The translations under genes were made by a program, and so were the position numbers. Of a stretch of DNA of 64,000 nt, positions 44,265 to 53,999 are shown one piece after another. Source of the DNA: Acidobacteriota bacterium (lineage in GTDB: Bacteria; Acidobacteriota; Blastocatellia; Chloracidobacteriales; Chloracidobacteriaceae). The notes beneath the pieces were generated by a model. That model was not told the origin of the DNA, made no database searches, and saw only the letters and a program-made list of their open reading frames with translations. The stretch is taken from positions 41,091 through 105,090 of the forward strand of contig JACQXX010000003.1 in NCBI GenBank assembly GCA_016208495.1, in the 5' to 3' direction. Each line of letters begins with the position of its first letter. Within the stretch, counting starts at the first letter, position 1.

Positions 44265-44434
44265 ATGCAGTCGTTTGAGTCATTGGAGGTAGCCAAAAAC
44301 CGCGTGGTACATCGTCACAGGTGGTTGAGGGAGCTCACTAAGGGAACCTGGACTGACAGGTGGAAGATCAAAGGGGGAACCTGATGACTCTCAAATAAAA
44401 AATCAGTCCCCAATCCCTCACTTCCAGGCCCCAC

Positions 44435-44896
44435 CTAGACCCGGTGCATCGCGTGAAACAGATCTTCCCGTTGGACATAGGCTTTGACGCCGAGTTGGGA
44501 GGCTTCGGTTTTTAATTTTTGCTGCAAATCAGTCAATGATCCACGGATGGTGCTGATATCCGCGATCAGCATCATGGCGAATTTTCCCCGGAGAACAGTC
44601 TGGTTGATATCAACAATGCTGCATTCGGCATCCGCCAAAACTCTGGCCACCGCCGCAATGATCCCGGCGCCGTCCTGTCCAAAAATGGAAATGACAGCTC
44701 GATTACTGCCGCCTGTTTCGGGTGAAGACCCTGATGCCATCGGCGACATGGCTGGTGAGGGAGCGTCGGTGAGGGCTGGCCGGATCGAGCGGAAAATATC
44801 GGTTACCATATCTTCGACCAGGGTGCGGTCAGCATATTGGCCAAGCTTGCGATACACAGAGCGGGTAATTTGATAAATGATTTCTTCGTCTTTCAT
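44435..44896 (-). CDS. ACT domain protein with N-terminal extension
   Basis: 153 aa. The C-terminal about 85 residues form an ACT domain of the UPF0237/GcvR-like type (RAVISIFGQDGAGIIAAVARVLADAECSIVDINQTVLRGKFAMMLI), which binds amino acids as a regulator. The N-terminal about 65 residues (KDEEIIYQITRSVYRKLGQYADRTLVEDMVTDIF) are helical and not part of the usual 90-residue family, followed by a Ser/Pro linker. The N-terminal part resembles a metal- or protein-binding helical domain but I do not recognise it. Start ATG 44896 (AGGTTGCGCC upstream) is preferred over TTG 44977. Possible roles in glycine or folate metabolism are suggested only by family; gcvPB lies 7 kb away. Confidence 0.8.
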   Translation of the reverse strand: MKDEEIIYQITRSVYRKLGQYADRTLVEDMVTDIFRSIRPALTDAPSPAMSPMASGSSPETGGSNRAVISIFGQDGAGIIAAVARVLADAECSIVDINQTVLRGKFAMMLIADISTIRGSLTDLQQKLKTEASQLGVKAYVQREDLFHAMHRV

Positions 44897-45082
44897 GGCG
44901 CAACCTGAATGAAATGTGATGGAGTCACCACAGTGCCAGATGGTTTGGTGGTCCTGGTGAGAGGGGGGAAACGGCAACGTTGAGCGAGAGAAATGAAATC
45001 AACGGGCGCTATGCTAACTTAACTCGTCTGGTTTTGTCATGAAAACTTCGGACTGAACAAATCAGGGCTGAGGGCTTGGGGC

Positions 45083-45275
45083 CATAAGCGCCAGGATAAG
45101 GAAACAAAGCCCGATCTGGACAAGGGGACACGGGGACAAGGAGAAAAAATATTCTCCCGCTCCCACCGTCGGGAGGAGGATCTCCTTGTCTCCTTGTCTC
45201 CTTGTCTCCTTGTCTCCTTGTCTCCCCTGCTCCTCGTCTCAAACAGGCCCACATTTCCTTATCCTGGCGCTTATG
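45083..45275. mobile_element. MITE-like element, copy 2 (193 bp)
   Basis: Perfect 22-bp terminal inverted repeats at 45083-45104 and 45254-45275. The interior is homologous to copy 1 (9167-9352) in reverse orientation and includes five CTCCTTGT octamers. The remaining parts of 44978-45540 hold only the dispersed GGGATGA phrase (45301-45329) and no gene. Confidence 0.75.
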
Positions 45276-45540
45276 GGGCTTGGGGCTGAGGGCAATCGAA
45301 GGGATGAGGGATGAAGGATGAGGGATGAAAGAAACCCAATTCTTCAGCCCGCCTTCTTCAGCCTGCCCTTGCTCACGAGTTTGGTCGGGAGTAAAATCAG
45401 CGAGTTTTCCAAAAGTCGTTCTCCCCATCCAGTGTATTCCAACTTCGACCGGCTCTGAGGAGCTGTAACACTTAGAACAACCCATTGGTTCAGTCTGATC
45501 CGGTCAGTCCTTTCTGGGCTGATTTGTTTTGGGTTGATAG

Positions 45541-47352
45541 GTGGTTGGGTTTGTTCAGTTTGTGAGGAGTGAGCGTATTTCAACTCTTGAAGGCAATACC
45601 CTTGGTCTCAAAGCAAGCCAGATCAAGCGTCTCGAAAAACTCTATCAACGACGATTGTCACCGCGAGCCCTGGTCACCCAGGAATTTGCGCGCCAGTTAA
45701 CTGAAATTTCATCTGAAATCCGCCGACAAATCGGGGCTTTGATCAATCGGCAAGGTCAGGTTGAATATGTCATTGTTGGCGATGCCAAAGGGATTGTCAT
45801 TCCGGATTTAAAACGTCACCGCATTGGTCAAGGGCGATTTCGCGGCCTTCGATGTATCCATACCCAGCTTTCTGGTGAAGGACTCACCCAGGATGATTTG
45901 ACCGATCTTGCCTTGTTACGGCTGGATATGATGGCTGTCTTGAGCATCACCCCGGATGGGTTACCGGGGTGGATTGAGGCCGCCCATTTACTCCCAGCCT
46001 CTCCGAATCTGGCCTCTCCACAACTCCCCCCGCCAACTGATCCACTTGACGATTTGCTGACTGAGACCACCGCTTCATCGGCTGAGGGTGCCGTCGGGGA
46101 ACTCAATTCAGCTCCCTGGGCGATCCTTCCCAAAACGCCACCCAGCCAGTTGTCAGTTGATTTTCTTGAACTGATTGACTCGCTTGAAGCTGAATTTGCC
46201 CGCACAGCAGGGAAACGGGGGGCGAAAGACCGACGTGACCGGGCCATTTTGGTGACGGTCACCACCCAAAGTCTGACACAGGCCCAGGAATCAATTGAAG
46301 AACTCCATGAACTGGCCCTGTCAAGTGGGTTGGTGGTGGTGGATATGATTCTCCAAAAACGCCAGCAGCTTGATCCCCGAACCGTGTTGGGAAAAGGCAA
46401 GCTCCAGGAGTTGATCATTCGCAGTCTTCGCCAGTCCGCCGATATGATCATTTTCGACCAGGATTTGTCACCGTCCCAGGTGCGATCAATCGAGGGCGCG
46501 ACCGACTTAAAAGTGATTGACCGAACGCAGCTCATCCTCGACATTTTTGCGCAACGGGCACAAAGCCGGGAAGGGAAGATCCAGGTTGAACTGGCCCAAC
46601 TCAAGTACCTGCTGCCCCGGCTCACTGGAAAAGGGGCGGATATGTCACGGCTGGAAGGTGGCATTGGGGGACGCGGACCTGGGGAAACCAAACTGGAAGT
46701 GGATCGCCGGCGGGCACGCGACCGGATTACTGCCCTGGAGCGTCAGTTGGAAGATGTGCGCCGAATTCGAGAGGCCCGCCGAGCCAAACGGTCACGCCGT
46801 GGATTGCCCGTCGTTTCCATCGTTGGATATACAAACGCAGGGAAATCAACGCTTTTAAATACATTGACTTCGAGTGAAGTGCTGGCTGAAAGTCGGATGT
46901 TTGCCACCCTTGATCCCACCAGCCGACGGTTACGACTCCCGAGGGAGCGTGAAATTATTATCAACGACACCGTGGGGTTTATTCGGGACTTGCCGGAAAC
47001 CTTGATCGCTGCCTTCAAAGCGACCCTTGAGGAACTTGAAGACTCAGACTTGCTGGTCCATCTGGTTGATTGCCATTTGCCTGATTTTGCCCATCGGATT
47101 GAGGCGGTCGAGCGGATTCTGGCGGAACTCAAGTTACATAAAATTCCCCGAATCCTCGTCTTTAACAAATGTGATCTGGTTGATGCCGAACAGGTTGAAA
47201 ACCTCTGTGTTTCCAACCAGGCACTGGCAATTTCCGCTGTTTCCCCTGAAACCCTGTCTCCTTTGCTGGATGAGATTGATCATCGGCTGGCAGAATCCGG
47301 CAAATCCGCCTTGGTTCCAGTCTTTAGTTCGGAGTATGTTGTGGAGGAGTAG
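45541..47352 (+). CDS. hflX: GTPase HflX
   Basis: 603 aa ribosome-associated GTPase that splits or rescues stalled 70S ribosomes. An N-terminal extension with GNTLGLKASQIKRLEKLYQRR (typical of longer HflX forms), the HflX domain with GKGKLQEL, LVVVDMILQKRQQLDPRT and GGIGGRGPGETKLE, then the GTPase: VGYTNAGKSTLLNTL (about 425-440), DTVGFIRDLPETLI and FNKCDLV. All G motifs are intact. The start codon is not clear: GTG 45541 is used, but no Shine-Dalgarno sequence precedes it. GAGGAGTGAGCGT at 45564-45576 precedes an ATT codon, which is speculative as a start. It ends 2 bp before the pgpH start, whose Shine-Dalgarno sequence lies inside hflX, so the two are translationally coupled. Confidence 0.95.
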   Translation: MVGFVQFVRSERISTLEGNTLGLKASQIKRLEKLYQRRLSPRALVTQEFARQLTEISSEIRRQIGALINRQGQVEYVIVGDAKGIVIPDLKRHRIGQGRFRGLRCIHTQLSGEGLTQDDLTDLALLRLDMMAVLSITPDGLPGWIEAAHLLPASPNLASPQLPPPTDPLDDLLTETTASSAEGAVGELNSAPWAILPKTPPSQLSVDFLELIDSLEAEFARTAGKRGAKDRRDRAILVTVTTQSLTQAQESIEELHELALSSGLVVVDMILQKRQQLDPRTVLGKGKLQELIIRSLRQSADMIIFDQDLSPSQVRSIEGATDLKVIDRTQLILDIFAQRAQSREGKIQVELAQLKYLLPRLTGKGADMSRLEGGIGGRGPGETKLEVDRRRARDRITALERQLEDVRRIREARRAKRSRRGLPVVSIVGYTNAGKSTLLNTLTSSEVLAESRMFATLDPTSRRLRLPREREIIINDTVGFIRDLPETLIAAFKATLEELEDSDLLVHLVDCHLPDFAHRIEAVERILAELKLHKIPRILVFNKCDLVDAEQVENLCVSNQALAISAVSPETLSPLLDEIDHRLAESGKSALVPVFSSEYVVEE

Positions 47353-47354
47353 TT

Positions 47355-49883
47355 ATGACACAGTCTGGTTCTGATTCTCCTCGACCAATCAGCGAGCGAT
47401 TTCAATTTTTCCAACGGCGGCTCAAGCGTCGGTGGATATCGCTCAGCGAGTATCTGGGGACCCGCCCTGCCAAAATTCTTGGCTTCCTGCTGACCATCAC
47501 CCTGATTACGACCCTCACTTCCGGGTATTCATTTTTCTCTATTGAAAGCAAAATCAGCGGCGGGATTGTGCGCAGTGATTTAATTGCACCGGAAGATTTT
47601 ATTCTGGTTGATCAACTGGCGACGGCTGAACGTCAAGCCGAAGCCCTCGCCCAGGTACCACCGGTGTTTGAGTACGACCCGTTGTTGAAAAATCAGATTC
47701 GAAGCCAGATTATCAGCGCCTTTGATAAGGATCGAATGACATTCTTCGACCGGTTAAAGGTTGAACTGGGTGAAGCGGACTTTACACCGGCTCTGGCTTC
47801 CTCCGCGAAGTTCACCTCCTTTGCTCAAAAACTGGCGACTGAAACTCCGACTCCGTTTACTTTAAGTTCTGACCCGCAGGTCCTTGAGTATCTGGTGAGG
47901 CAGGGGTTGAGTGATGAGATTGAAAAGGAACTGAACCAGCTTCTTTCAATGGCTATGAAAGATTTTATTTATCCTGATACTGATGTCGCGAAGGCCCAGC
48001 CGCGTCGGTTGATGTACCAGGATAAAATTACCCAAACCCAGCATGAGATCCGAGGGCGCAATGCCCTGTCAGTTTCAGCGGCGCTCAATCAGGTTAAAGA
48101 AGCGGTTGACTCGTTGCGGAGCCTGTCTCCGACTGGAAAAGAAGTCTATTTAAAACTGGTGCAAAGTTTGCTCCAGCCCAATCTGAGATACAGCGACGCG
48201 CTGACGGAGATGATGCGGAAAAAGGCAGTTCAGTCTATCCCCGATGTCAGCACTGCTTACCGTCGAAATCAAATTATTGCCCGCGCCGGAGATCCGGTTA
48301 CCCCGCACATCCAGGCAGTTGTTTCCCATTTGAGCCAAAAACAACACTTCCATCACCCGCTTCGCCGATTTATCGGCTTATTTGGGATTATCACCATTTT
48401 GTTATTTGCGCTCTACAAATTTACCGCCCATGCCCGGTCTGATCTGCCATTGCCGACCGACCGTGCCTTTGCCTTGATTTGTGTGACTCTAGTGGCCCAA
48501 ACCCTGCTGATCTGGTTAGGGATTAACATCAGCCGGAAATTTGGTGGCACTGCCGGGATGTCAACCGACCTGAGTTTATATGAATTTGCGATCCCTTATG
48601 CGGCGGCGACCTTGATTGTCGCCTTGCTGCTGGATGAAAACCTGGCCTTGCTCTGTACGTTAGTGGTTGGACTTCTGGCTGGTGTGATGACAGGCGGCAG
48701 TATAGAACTCTGCGTTTTTGCAATTCTGAGCGGAAGCGCGGCAGCCTATAGTGTCGGCCAGTATCGCCAGCGAAACACCATCATTCGAGCGGGTGTGTTT
48801 GTTGGAGGGATCAATTTATTTGCCGTGGGGGCTGTGATCTGTATTGGCGGGAGCAGCACCATGATCAACAATACGCTGTTGACCATGTTGTTGTGTGGGA
48901 TTGCTGGTGGCTTGATCACTGCGGCGTTTGCCAGTTTTGCGGTGCCGGTGTGTGAAACGATGTTTGGCATTCTGACGGATGTCAAATTGCTTGAACTCTC
49001 CAACGCTGATTTGCCTTTGTTGCGGGAGCTGGCCATGCGGGCACCTGGAACCCAGCAGCATTCCGTCATGGTCAGCAGTCTGGCCCAGGAAGCCGCTGAG
49101 GCCATTGGTGGGAATGCGTTGCTGGTTCGCATCGGGTGTTACTATCACGACATTGGGAAGCTCCTGGCGCCGGAAATGTTCATCGAAAACCAGGGCGGCG
49201 GCCCCAATCCACACGACAAAATGGAACCACGTCGCAGCGCCAGTGTGATCACCGGGCACGTTCGCAAAGGGATCATTATGGCCCGCGAAGCCAATCTTCC
49301 CAAGGAAATCATTGATTTGATTCCGCAACATCACGGCACCCGCAAACTCCATTATTTTTTCAATAAAGCGTCAGAGCGGGCAGTCTTGCGCGGGGAGCCG
49401 GTTGATGAAACTGACTATCGCTACCCGGGACCCAAACCCCAAACCAGGGAAGCCGCGATTGTGATGATGGCTGATAGTGCCGAAGCCGCCGCGCGATCAC
49501 TCGATGAACCAACCCCAGAAAACATTGGACAGATTGTAAAGCGGATTTTGGATGACATCATTGCGGATGGTCAGTTGGATGAATGTTCAATGACCATGCG
49601 AGAAATCACGCTGGTTCGGGAACAGTTGGTCCGAACCCTGTGCAATATCTACCACCATCGGGTTGTATATCCTGGTTTTAATAGCAGTTGTGCTGATTCC
49701 GAAGAAATCGGCCTCTGTATGATCACGTCAGACGAGACAGAACGAATTGAGCCTGCCGAAACGGCATTAGATCCTGAACCGGAACTGGCCCCAGCACCTG
49801 CCAATATTTCCTCTGCCGCCCGGATTCCCAGTCGGTTAAAAACGGGCGAAATCCCCCCAATCCAGGGCATTACCCGCGCTTGA
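47355..49883 (+). CDS. pgpH: 7TM-HD domain phosphodiesterase (PgpH-like)
   Basis: 842 aa. N-terminal membrane helix, a long extracellular 7TMR-HDED sensory domain (about 60-330), seven membrane helices (about 335-560), then an HD domain with the HDIG motif YYHDIGKLLAPEMF (about 595-608) and QHHGTRK, the c-di-AMP phosphodiesterase signature. It would lower c-di-AMP, a nucleotide known in the acidobacterial and Gram-positive spheres. The C-terminus has a Pro/Ala-rich tail of about 50 residues. Start ATG 47355 with GGAGGAG upstream, overlapping the end of hflX. YbeY and era, its usual neighbours, are missing; the downstream DNA is a facing pair of heptamer arrays. Confidence 0.9.
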   Translation: MTQSGSDSPRPISERFQFFQRRLKRRWISLSEYLGTRPAKILGFLLTITLITTLTSGYSFFSIESKISGGIVRSDLIAPEDFILVDQLATAERQAEALAQVPPVFEYDPLLKNQIRSQIISAFDKDRMTFFDRLKVELGEADFTPALASSAKFTSFAQKLATETPTPFTLSSDPQVLEYLVRQGLSDEIEKELNQLLSMAMKDFIYPDTDVAKAQPRRLMYQDKITQTQHEIRGRNALSVSAALNQVKEAVDSLRSLSPTGKEVYLKLVQSLLQPNLRYSDALTEMMRKKAVQSIPDVSTAYRRNQIIARAGDPVTPHIQAVVSHLSQKQHFHHPLRRFIGLFGIITILLFALYKFTAHARSDLPLPTDRAFALICVTLVAQTLLIWLGINISRKFGGTAGMSTDLSLYEFAIPYAAATLIVALLLDENLALLCTLVVGLLAGVMTGGSIELCVFAILSGSAAAYSVGQYRQRNTIIRAGVFVGGINLFAVGAVICIGGSSTMINNTLLTMLLCGIAGGLITAAFASFAVPVCETMFGILTDVKLLELSNADLPLLRELAMRAPGTQQHSVMVSSLAQEAAEAIGGNALLVRIGCYYHDIGKLLAPEMFIENQGGGPNPHDKMEPRRSASVITGHVRKGIIMAREANLPKEIIDLIPQHHGTRKLHYFFNKASERAVLRGEPVDETDYRYPGPKPQTREAAIVMMADSAEAAARSLDEPTPENIGQIVKRILDDIIADGQLDECSMTMREITLVREQLVRTLCNIYHHRVVYPGFNSSCADSEEIGLCMITSDETERIEPAETALDPEPELAPAPANISSAARIPSRLKTGEIPPIQGITRA

Positions 49884-49895
49884 AGAATGAAGAAG

Positions 49896-50014
49896 GTGGT
49901 TAGTGGTTAGTGGTTAGTGATTAGTTTTTGGTTCTCAGTTCTTCTTCGAAAGCATTGATTTCTAACCACTAACCACTAATCACTAATCACTAATCACTAA
50001 TCACTAACCACTAA
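49896..50014. repeat. Facing heptamer arrays GGTTAGT / ACTAACC
   Basis: Left arm 49896-49925 is GTGGTTA/GTGATTA units; right arm 49962-50014 is the complementary CTAACCA/CTAATCA units, about seven copies. The arms can pair over more than 25 bp with a roughly 36-base loop. Lies just after pgpH and could terminate it or stabilise its mRNA. The rest of 49884-50193 has no gene. Confidence 0.9.
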
Positions 50015-50193
50015 ATGGCTTCTTCACTCCGCATTTTTGGACCCATTGCTAGGCAAAGACGTTGAAGGTGTACTACACTGCAACCTGTTTCGGGTAAGGG
50101 CAATCACACCACAACCGTCGCACGAGCACACCCTGCTCGCAAAGCCCGCCGAAGCAGAATTGATCAGACATACCGCCAAAAGGATTTGGATCT

Positions 50194-51885
50194 ATGCACA
50201 AGCAACACCGGAATGTTCCGTCTTTTCGACTTGCCCTGTTTACCCTCGGACTGGCCGGGGCCATTAGTTTAAACACGATTTCTTTCGCCGCGACTCCCCA
50301 ACTGGCGGCCAGTTTGGATGAATCAGCGGAACGACGAATCACCTCATCGGTTGTGGAGGCATTGACAACGATTGAAGATCACTATGCCGGAGAACTTGAT
50401 TATAATCGAGTCAACGAAAGCTCAGTTGATGGAATGCTCGGAGTGCTTGATCCACACTCCCATTTCTGGACCCGGGAAGAATTCCTTGAATTTCGAACCC
50501 GACAGGCAAGCGTTTATTCCGGTGTTGGGGCAACCATCGCTCCGCATAACGGAAAAGTGTATATTGTCTCCCCGTTTGAAAATACGCCGGCATTTTTGGC
50601 CGGCCTCCGATACGGCGATCAGATTATTGCCATTGATGGGCAAACAACTGACGGCTGGACCTCAGATCGGGTCCGCGATAATTTGCGTGGGTTGCAGGGA
50701 ACTGCGGTCCAGGTCACGGTGAAGCGTCCTGGCGTCGAAACACCGATCACGTTTCGAGTGGTTCGCAATTCAGTCAATCTGCCGTCCATGACCAATTGTT
50801 TTATGATTCGTCCCGAGGTTGGGTACATCGGGTTGCGGCGTGAGTTTCAATCCACCACCGGCGATGAAGTTGATGCCGCGCTGAAGAAATTGAAAGCCCA
50901 GGGCGCCAGGTCCGTCATTTTGGATTTGCGCGGCAATCCTGGTGGATTACTGGACGAAGCGATATCCGTAGCCAACCAGTTTCTCAATCGTGGCCAAAAG
51001 ATTCTTTCCTACAAAGGCCGTACCAGCAGCGGAATTTTTCGCGATTACAATGCGTCCAACGCTGATCCGGATAGTTCAAGCCTGGTGGTCATGATCAACA
51101 ACGGTTCGGCCAGTGCTTCGGAAATTGTCGCGGGTGCCATCCAGGACCACGACCGGGGCATCATCGTTGGTGAAAATAGCTTTGGCAAAGGACTGGTACA
51201 GACGATTTTTCAGCTTTCCAATGGCTATGGATTGACCCTGACAACCGCCAAGTACTTCACCCCAAGTGGACGATTGATCCAGCGTGATTACGCAAACCTC
51301 TCCCGTTATGAGTACCAAAAACAAGGAATTCTTGGCACGGGAGCTCGTCCGAATGACTCAAAAGACAACCGTTTTGAAACGGATACTCGTCGGATTGTCA
51401 AGGGTGGGTTTGGAATTGAGCCGGATGTGAAAATTCCTCCTCAACTGTTAACCGCCACTCAGGTTCGGTTGCTGGATGCCACATTCCTGTTTGGTCGGTT
51501 ACTGGTGACCGGACAAATTCCTGGATTTGCTGAATACCGGGTCAATGATTTGAACTTTGGTCATACCCTTAACAATTCTGAATTTACCGTCACGGATGCC
51601 CTGTATCAGCAGTTTCTGAAGTTTGTTCGTGAAAACTCCAAGGAAACCGGAGGCATCACGGTTGCCATGGTGACGGAAAACGAAGAGTACATTCGCCAGC
51701 AATTGCGTCGTGAAGTGGTTACTGCCGCTTATGGTAGTGAGGTGGCCGATGAAATTGTGATTGCGGCTGACACCCAAATGGTTCGGGCGATTGAAGAACT
51801 CCCCAACGCCAGACTCCTGGCTGAAAAATCCCGCAAGGTTTGGCTGGAAAGCAGCCAGCGCGCGCCCCGTCGGTTTGGGCAATAG
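50194..51885 (+). CDS. S41 family carboxyl-terminal processing protease
   Basis: 563 aa. Signal peptide (MHKQHRN...LALFTLGLAGAISLNTISFAA) directs it to the periplasm. A PDZ domain (about 105-190: GVGATIAPHNGKVYIVSP, GLRYGDQIIAIDG) lies before the S41 catalytic domain with NNGSASASEIVAGA (Ser about 307) and GENSFGKGLVQT (Lys about 331), the Ser-Lys dyad. It would cut C-terminal tails of periplasmic proteins. About 170 further residues follow, longer than CtpA but usual for this subgroup. Start ATG 50194 with AAAAGGAT upstream. No obvious partner (such as an NlpI-type adaptor) is adjacent. Confidence 0.93.
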   Translation: MHKQHRNVPSFRLALFTLGLAGAISLNTISFAATPQLAASLDESAERRITSSVVEALTTIEDHYAGELDYNRVNESSVDGMLGVLDPHSHFWTREEFLEFRTRQASVYSGVGATIAPHNGKVYIVSPFENTPAFLAGLRYGDQIIAIDGQTTDGWTSDRVRDNLRGLQGTAVQVTVKRPGVETPITFRVVRNSVNLPSMTNCFMIRPEVGYIGLRREFQSTTGDEVDAALKKLKAQGARSVILDLRGNPGGLLDEAISVANQFLNRGQKILSYKGRTSSGIFRDYNASNADPDSSSLVVMINNGSASASEIVAGAIQDHDRGIIVGENSFGKGLVQTIFQLSNGYGLTLTTAKYFTPSGRLIQRDYANLSRYEYQKQGILGTGARPNDSKDNRFETDTRRIVKGGFGIEPDVKIPPQLLTATQVRLLDATFLFGRLLVTGQIPGFAEYRVNDLNFGHTLNNSEFTVTDALYQQFLKFVRENSKETGGITVAMVTENEEYIRQQLRREVVTAAYGSEVADEIVIAADTQMVRAIEELPNARLLAEKSRKVWLESSQRAPRRFGQ

Positions 51886-51888
51886 CAA

Positions 51889-52120
51889 TACGAGCGAGTA
51901 GCGAGGAGTGAGTAGCGAGTGGTCAATTCAATACAAAATCGCAAGGTCTTGACACAATCCTGAGTTTGTCTGTCATTCTTCGCTACTCACAACTCGCTAT
52001 TCTTTGCCATCAGGTCTTTTACTAACCATCTCGCACTCGCTATTCACTCCTTGTTATTCTTTGCAACCCGGCCTTTCTCTAACTATCTCGCTATTCACTA
52101 CTCGCTTTATTTTGCTACAC
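51889..52120. repeat. Facing degenerate TAGCGAG / CTCGCTA arrays
   Basis: GAGTAGCGAGGAGTGAGTAGCG (51898-51919 region) faces CTCGCTATTC/CTCGCACTCGC/CTACTCGC units scattered through 51979-52112. Approximate period 7-8. No gene in 51886-52147. Confidence 0.6.
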
Positions 52121-52147
52121 ACAACTCACTCTTAAAAGAGGTATGGC

Positions 52148-53653
52148 ATGGCAGATCAGGCAACGCGTCAACGAATCAAAAAAGTACGAACCCATATCAG
52201 TCAAAATGAAGGTCTGTTGTTTGAAATATCACGGTCCGGGAGTCGGGCCTATGTGTTACCTCCATCGGATGTACCTGAAACCCCAATTGACCAATTGATT
52301 TCTTCCGATTTTCTGCGCCAGGACGATCTGGAGGGAATGCCCGAATTGACTGAGCCCGAAGTGGTTCGCCATTACACCCGGCTGTCAACCTGGAATTATG
52401 GAACCGACACCGGAATGTTTCCGCTTGGGTCCTGTACCATGAAGTACAACCCCAAGATCAATGAATGGGCGGCACGGCTCCCCGGTTTTGCGATGACGCA
52501 TCCGCTCGCGCCAGAGTCGCTGGTCAAAGGGAACCTTCGGTTGATCAAAAAGTTAGAAGACGAACTGTGTGAAATTACCGGGATGGACACGATTTCGCTC
52601 CAACCAGCAGCCGGGGCGCATGGTGAACTCACTGGAATTATGATGGTTCGGGCCGCATTGGAAGCCCGTGGCAACCGTCGAAAACGAGTTCTGATACCAG
52701 ATTCAGCTCACGGCACCAACCCGGCCAGTGCCGTGATGTGCGGTTACAGTGTTGAAACGATTGCGTCCAATGCTCGCGGGTTGACCGACCTTGATGTTTT
52801 GGAAAAGAAAATGGACGATTCGGTGGCCGCCATTATGCTGACCAACCCAAACACGCTTGGGTTGTTTGAGGAAAATATTGAAAAGATTGCGCAACTGGTC
52901 CATTCCCGAGGCGGGTTTGTGTATATGGACGGGGCCAATATGAATGCCATGTGCGGTGTGACTCGACCTGGGGACATGGGGGTTGACGTCATGCACCTGA
53001 ATCTGCACAAGACCTTCTCTACGCCGCATGGCGGTGGCGGGCCTGGATGTGGACCCGTGCTGGTGGTCAAGGAACTGGAACCGTTTCTGCCATTCCCAAC
53101 GCTTCGACGAATAGAGGCTGGGGACGTCGAATTTGATTGGAATCGTCCTCAATCGGTTGGCAAAGTGAAGGCATTTTGGGGCAATTTCGGAATGATGGTG
53201 CGGGCACTGGCTTATATCCGGGCGCTGGGACCAGATGGGTTAAAATCTGCAACTGAAACCGCCGTGCTCAATGCCAATTATGTCGCCCACCACCTGCGCG
53301 ATACCTATGATCTGGCATTTGAAGGGCCAATGCTCCACGAGGTCGTGTTTTCGGACAAACGGCAGCACCCGACGGGTGTTAAAAACGCTGATATTGCGAA
53401 ACGACTGATTGACTATGGCTTCCATCCGCCGACGATGTCCTTCCCATTGATTGCTCCGGGCGCCATTATGATTGAACCAACCGAAAGCGAAAGCCGGGAA
53501 GAACTGGATTTGTTTATTGATGCGATGAAATCCATCTCAGCCGAATGTGAAGAAAACCCGGAACTGGTGAAATCGGCGCCTCACCACGCCCGTCTTGGAC
53601 GGTTGGATGAAGTCGGTGCCGCACGCAACCCAGTTCTGCGGTGGAAACCCTAG
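52148..53653 (+). CDS. gcvPB: Glycine dehydrogenase (decarboxylating) subunit 2
   Basis: 501 aa PLP enzyme, the beta-subunit half of the split P protein of the glycine cleavage system, which decarboxylates glycine and passes the aminomethyl group to the lipoyl H protein. NLHKTFSTPHGGGGPGCGPV carries the PLP Lys (about 288). MTNPNTLGLFE and MSFPLIAPGAIMIEPTESE are also family motifs. Family length. ATG 52148 has AGAGGT seven bases upstream. The partner gcvPA, gcvT and gcvH are not in this window, so the genes are scattered or lie outside. The upstream gap is filled with repeats and shows no glycine riboswitch. Likely transcribed alone. Confidence 0.96.
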   Translation: MADQATRQRIKKVRTHISQNEGLLFEISRSGSRAYVLPPSDVPETPIDQLISSDFLRQDDLEGMPELTEPEVVRHYTRLSTWNYGTDTGMFPLGSCTMKYNPKINEWAARLPGFAMTHPLAPESLVKGNLRLIKKLEDELCEITGMDTISLQPAAGAHGELTGIMMVRAALEARGNRRKRVLIPDSAHGTNPASAVMCGYSVETIASNARGLTDLDVLEKKMDDSVAAIMLTNPNTLGLFEENIEKIAQLVHSRGGFVYMDGANMNAMCGVTRPGDMGVDVMHLNLHKTFSTPHGGGGPGCGPVLVVKELEPFLPFPTLRRIEAGDVEFDWNRPQSVGKVKAFWGNFGMMVRALAYIRALGPDGLKSATETAVLNANYVAHHLRDTYDLAFEGPMLHEVVFSDKRQHPTGVKNADIAKRLIDYGFHPPTMSFPLIAPGAIMIEPTESESREELDLFIDAMKSISAECEENPELVKSAPHHARLGRLDEVGAARNPVLRWKP

Positions 53654-53688
53654 TGAGGCTGAAAAAACCAGGGCTGAGGGGTTGGGGA

Positions 53689-53847
53689 CATAAGCGCCAG
53701 GATAAGAAAGCTCGTGCTCTTTCCGGTGGCATTCAATGATGTTCTTGTCGGGGTTGGGTCTCGTTGCGGGCCGGGTCCGTGGGCTTCGCACCACGGCTAT
53801 TACACGACGACCCTGCGGGCCTAAAACGCCTTATCCTGGCGCTTATG
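53689..53847. mobile_element. MITE-like element, copy 4 (159 bp)
   Basis: Perfect 18-bp terminal inverted repeats (53689-53706, CATAAGCGCCAGGATAAG, and 53830-53847). Its interior differs from copies 1 and 2 but matches copy 3. The remainder of 53654-53999 is the inverted dispersed phrase (53870-53995) with TCATCCC heptamers at 53911-53941; no gene. Confidence 0.8.
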
Positions 53848-53999
53848 GGGCTCGGGGCTGAGGGCTGAAGAACCAGGGCTGAAGAAGTTGGGCTGAAAAA
53901 CTGGTTTTATTTCATCCCTCATCCTTCATCCCTCATCCCTTCAGTTGCTCCGAGCTTGCGAGTCTTCAGCCCTCAGCCCCAAGCCCCAAGCCCTGGTTT

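Noticed and set aside
45009..45485. 158-codon minus-strand frame with Arg/Gln/Gly repeats
   Set aside because: Translation of MITE copy 2 and octamer units; no start signal or similarity.
51886..52147. Glycine riboswitch before gcvPB
   Set aside because: The region consists of degenerate TAGCGAG/CTCGCTA repeats; no conserved glycine aptamer core was recognised.
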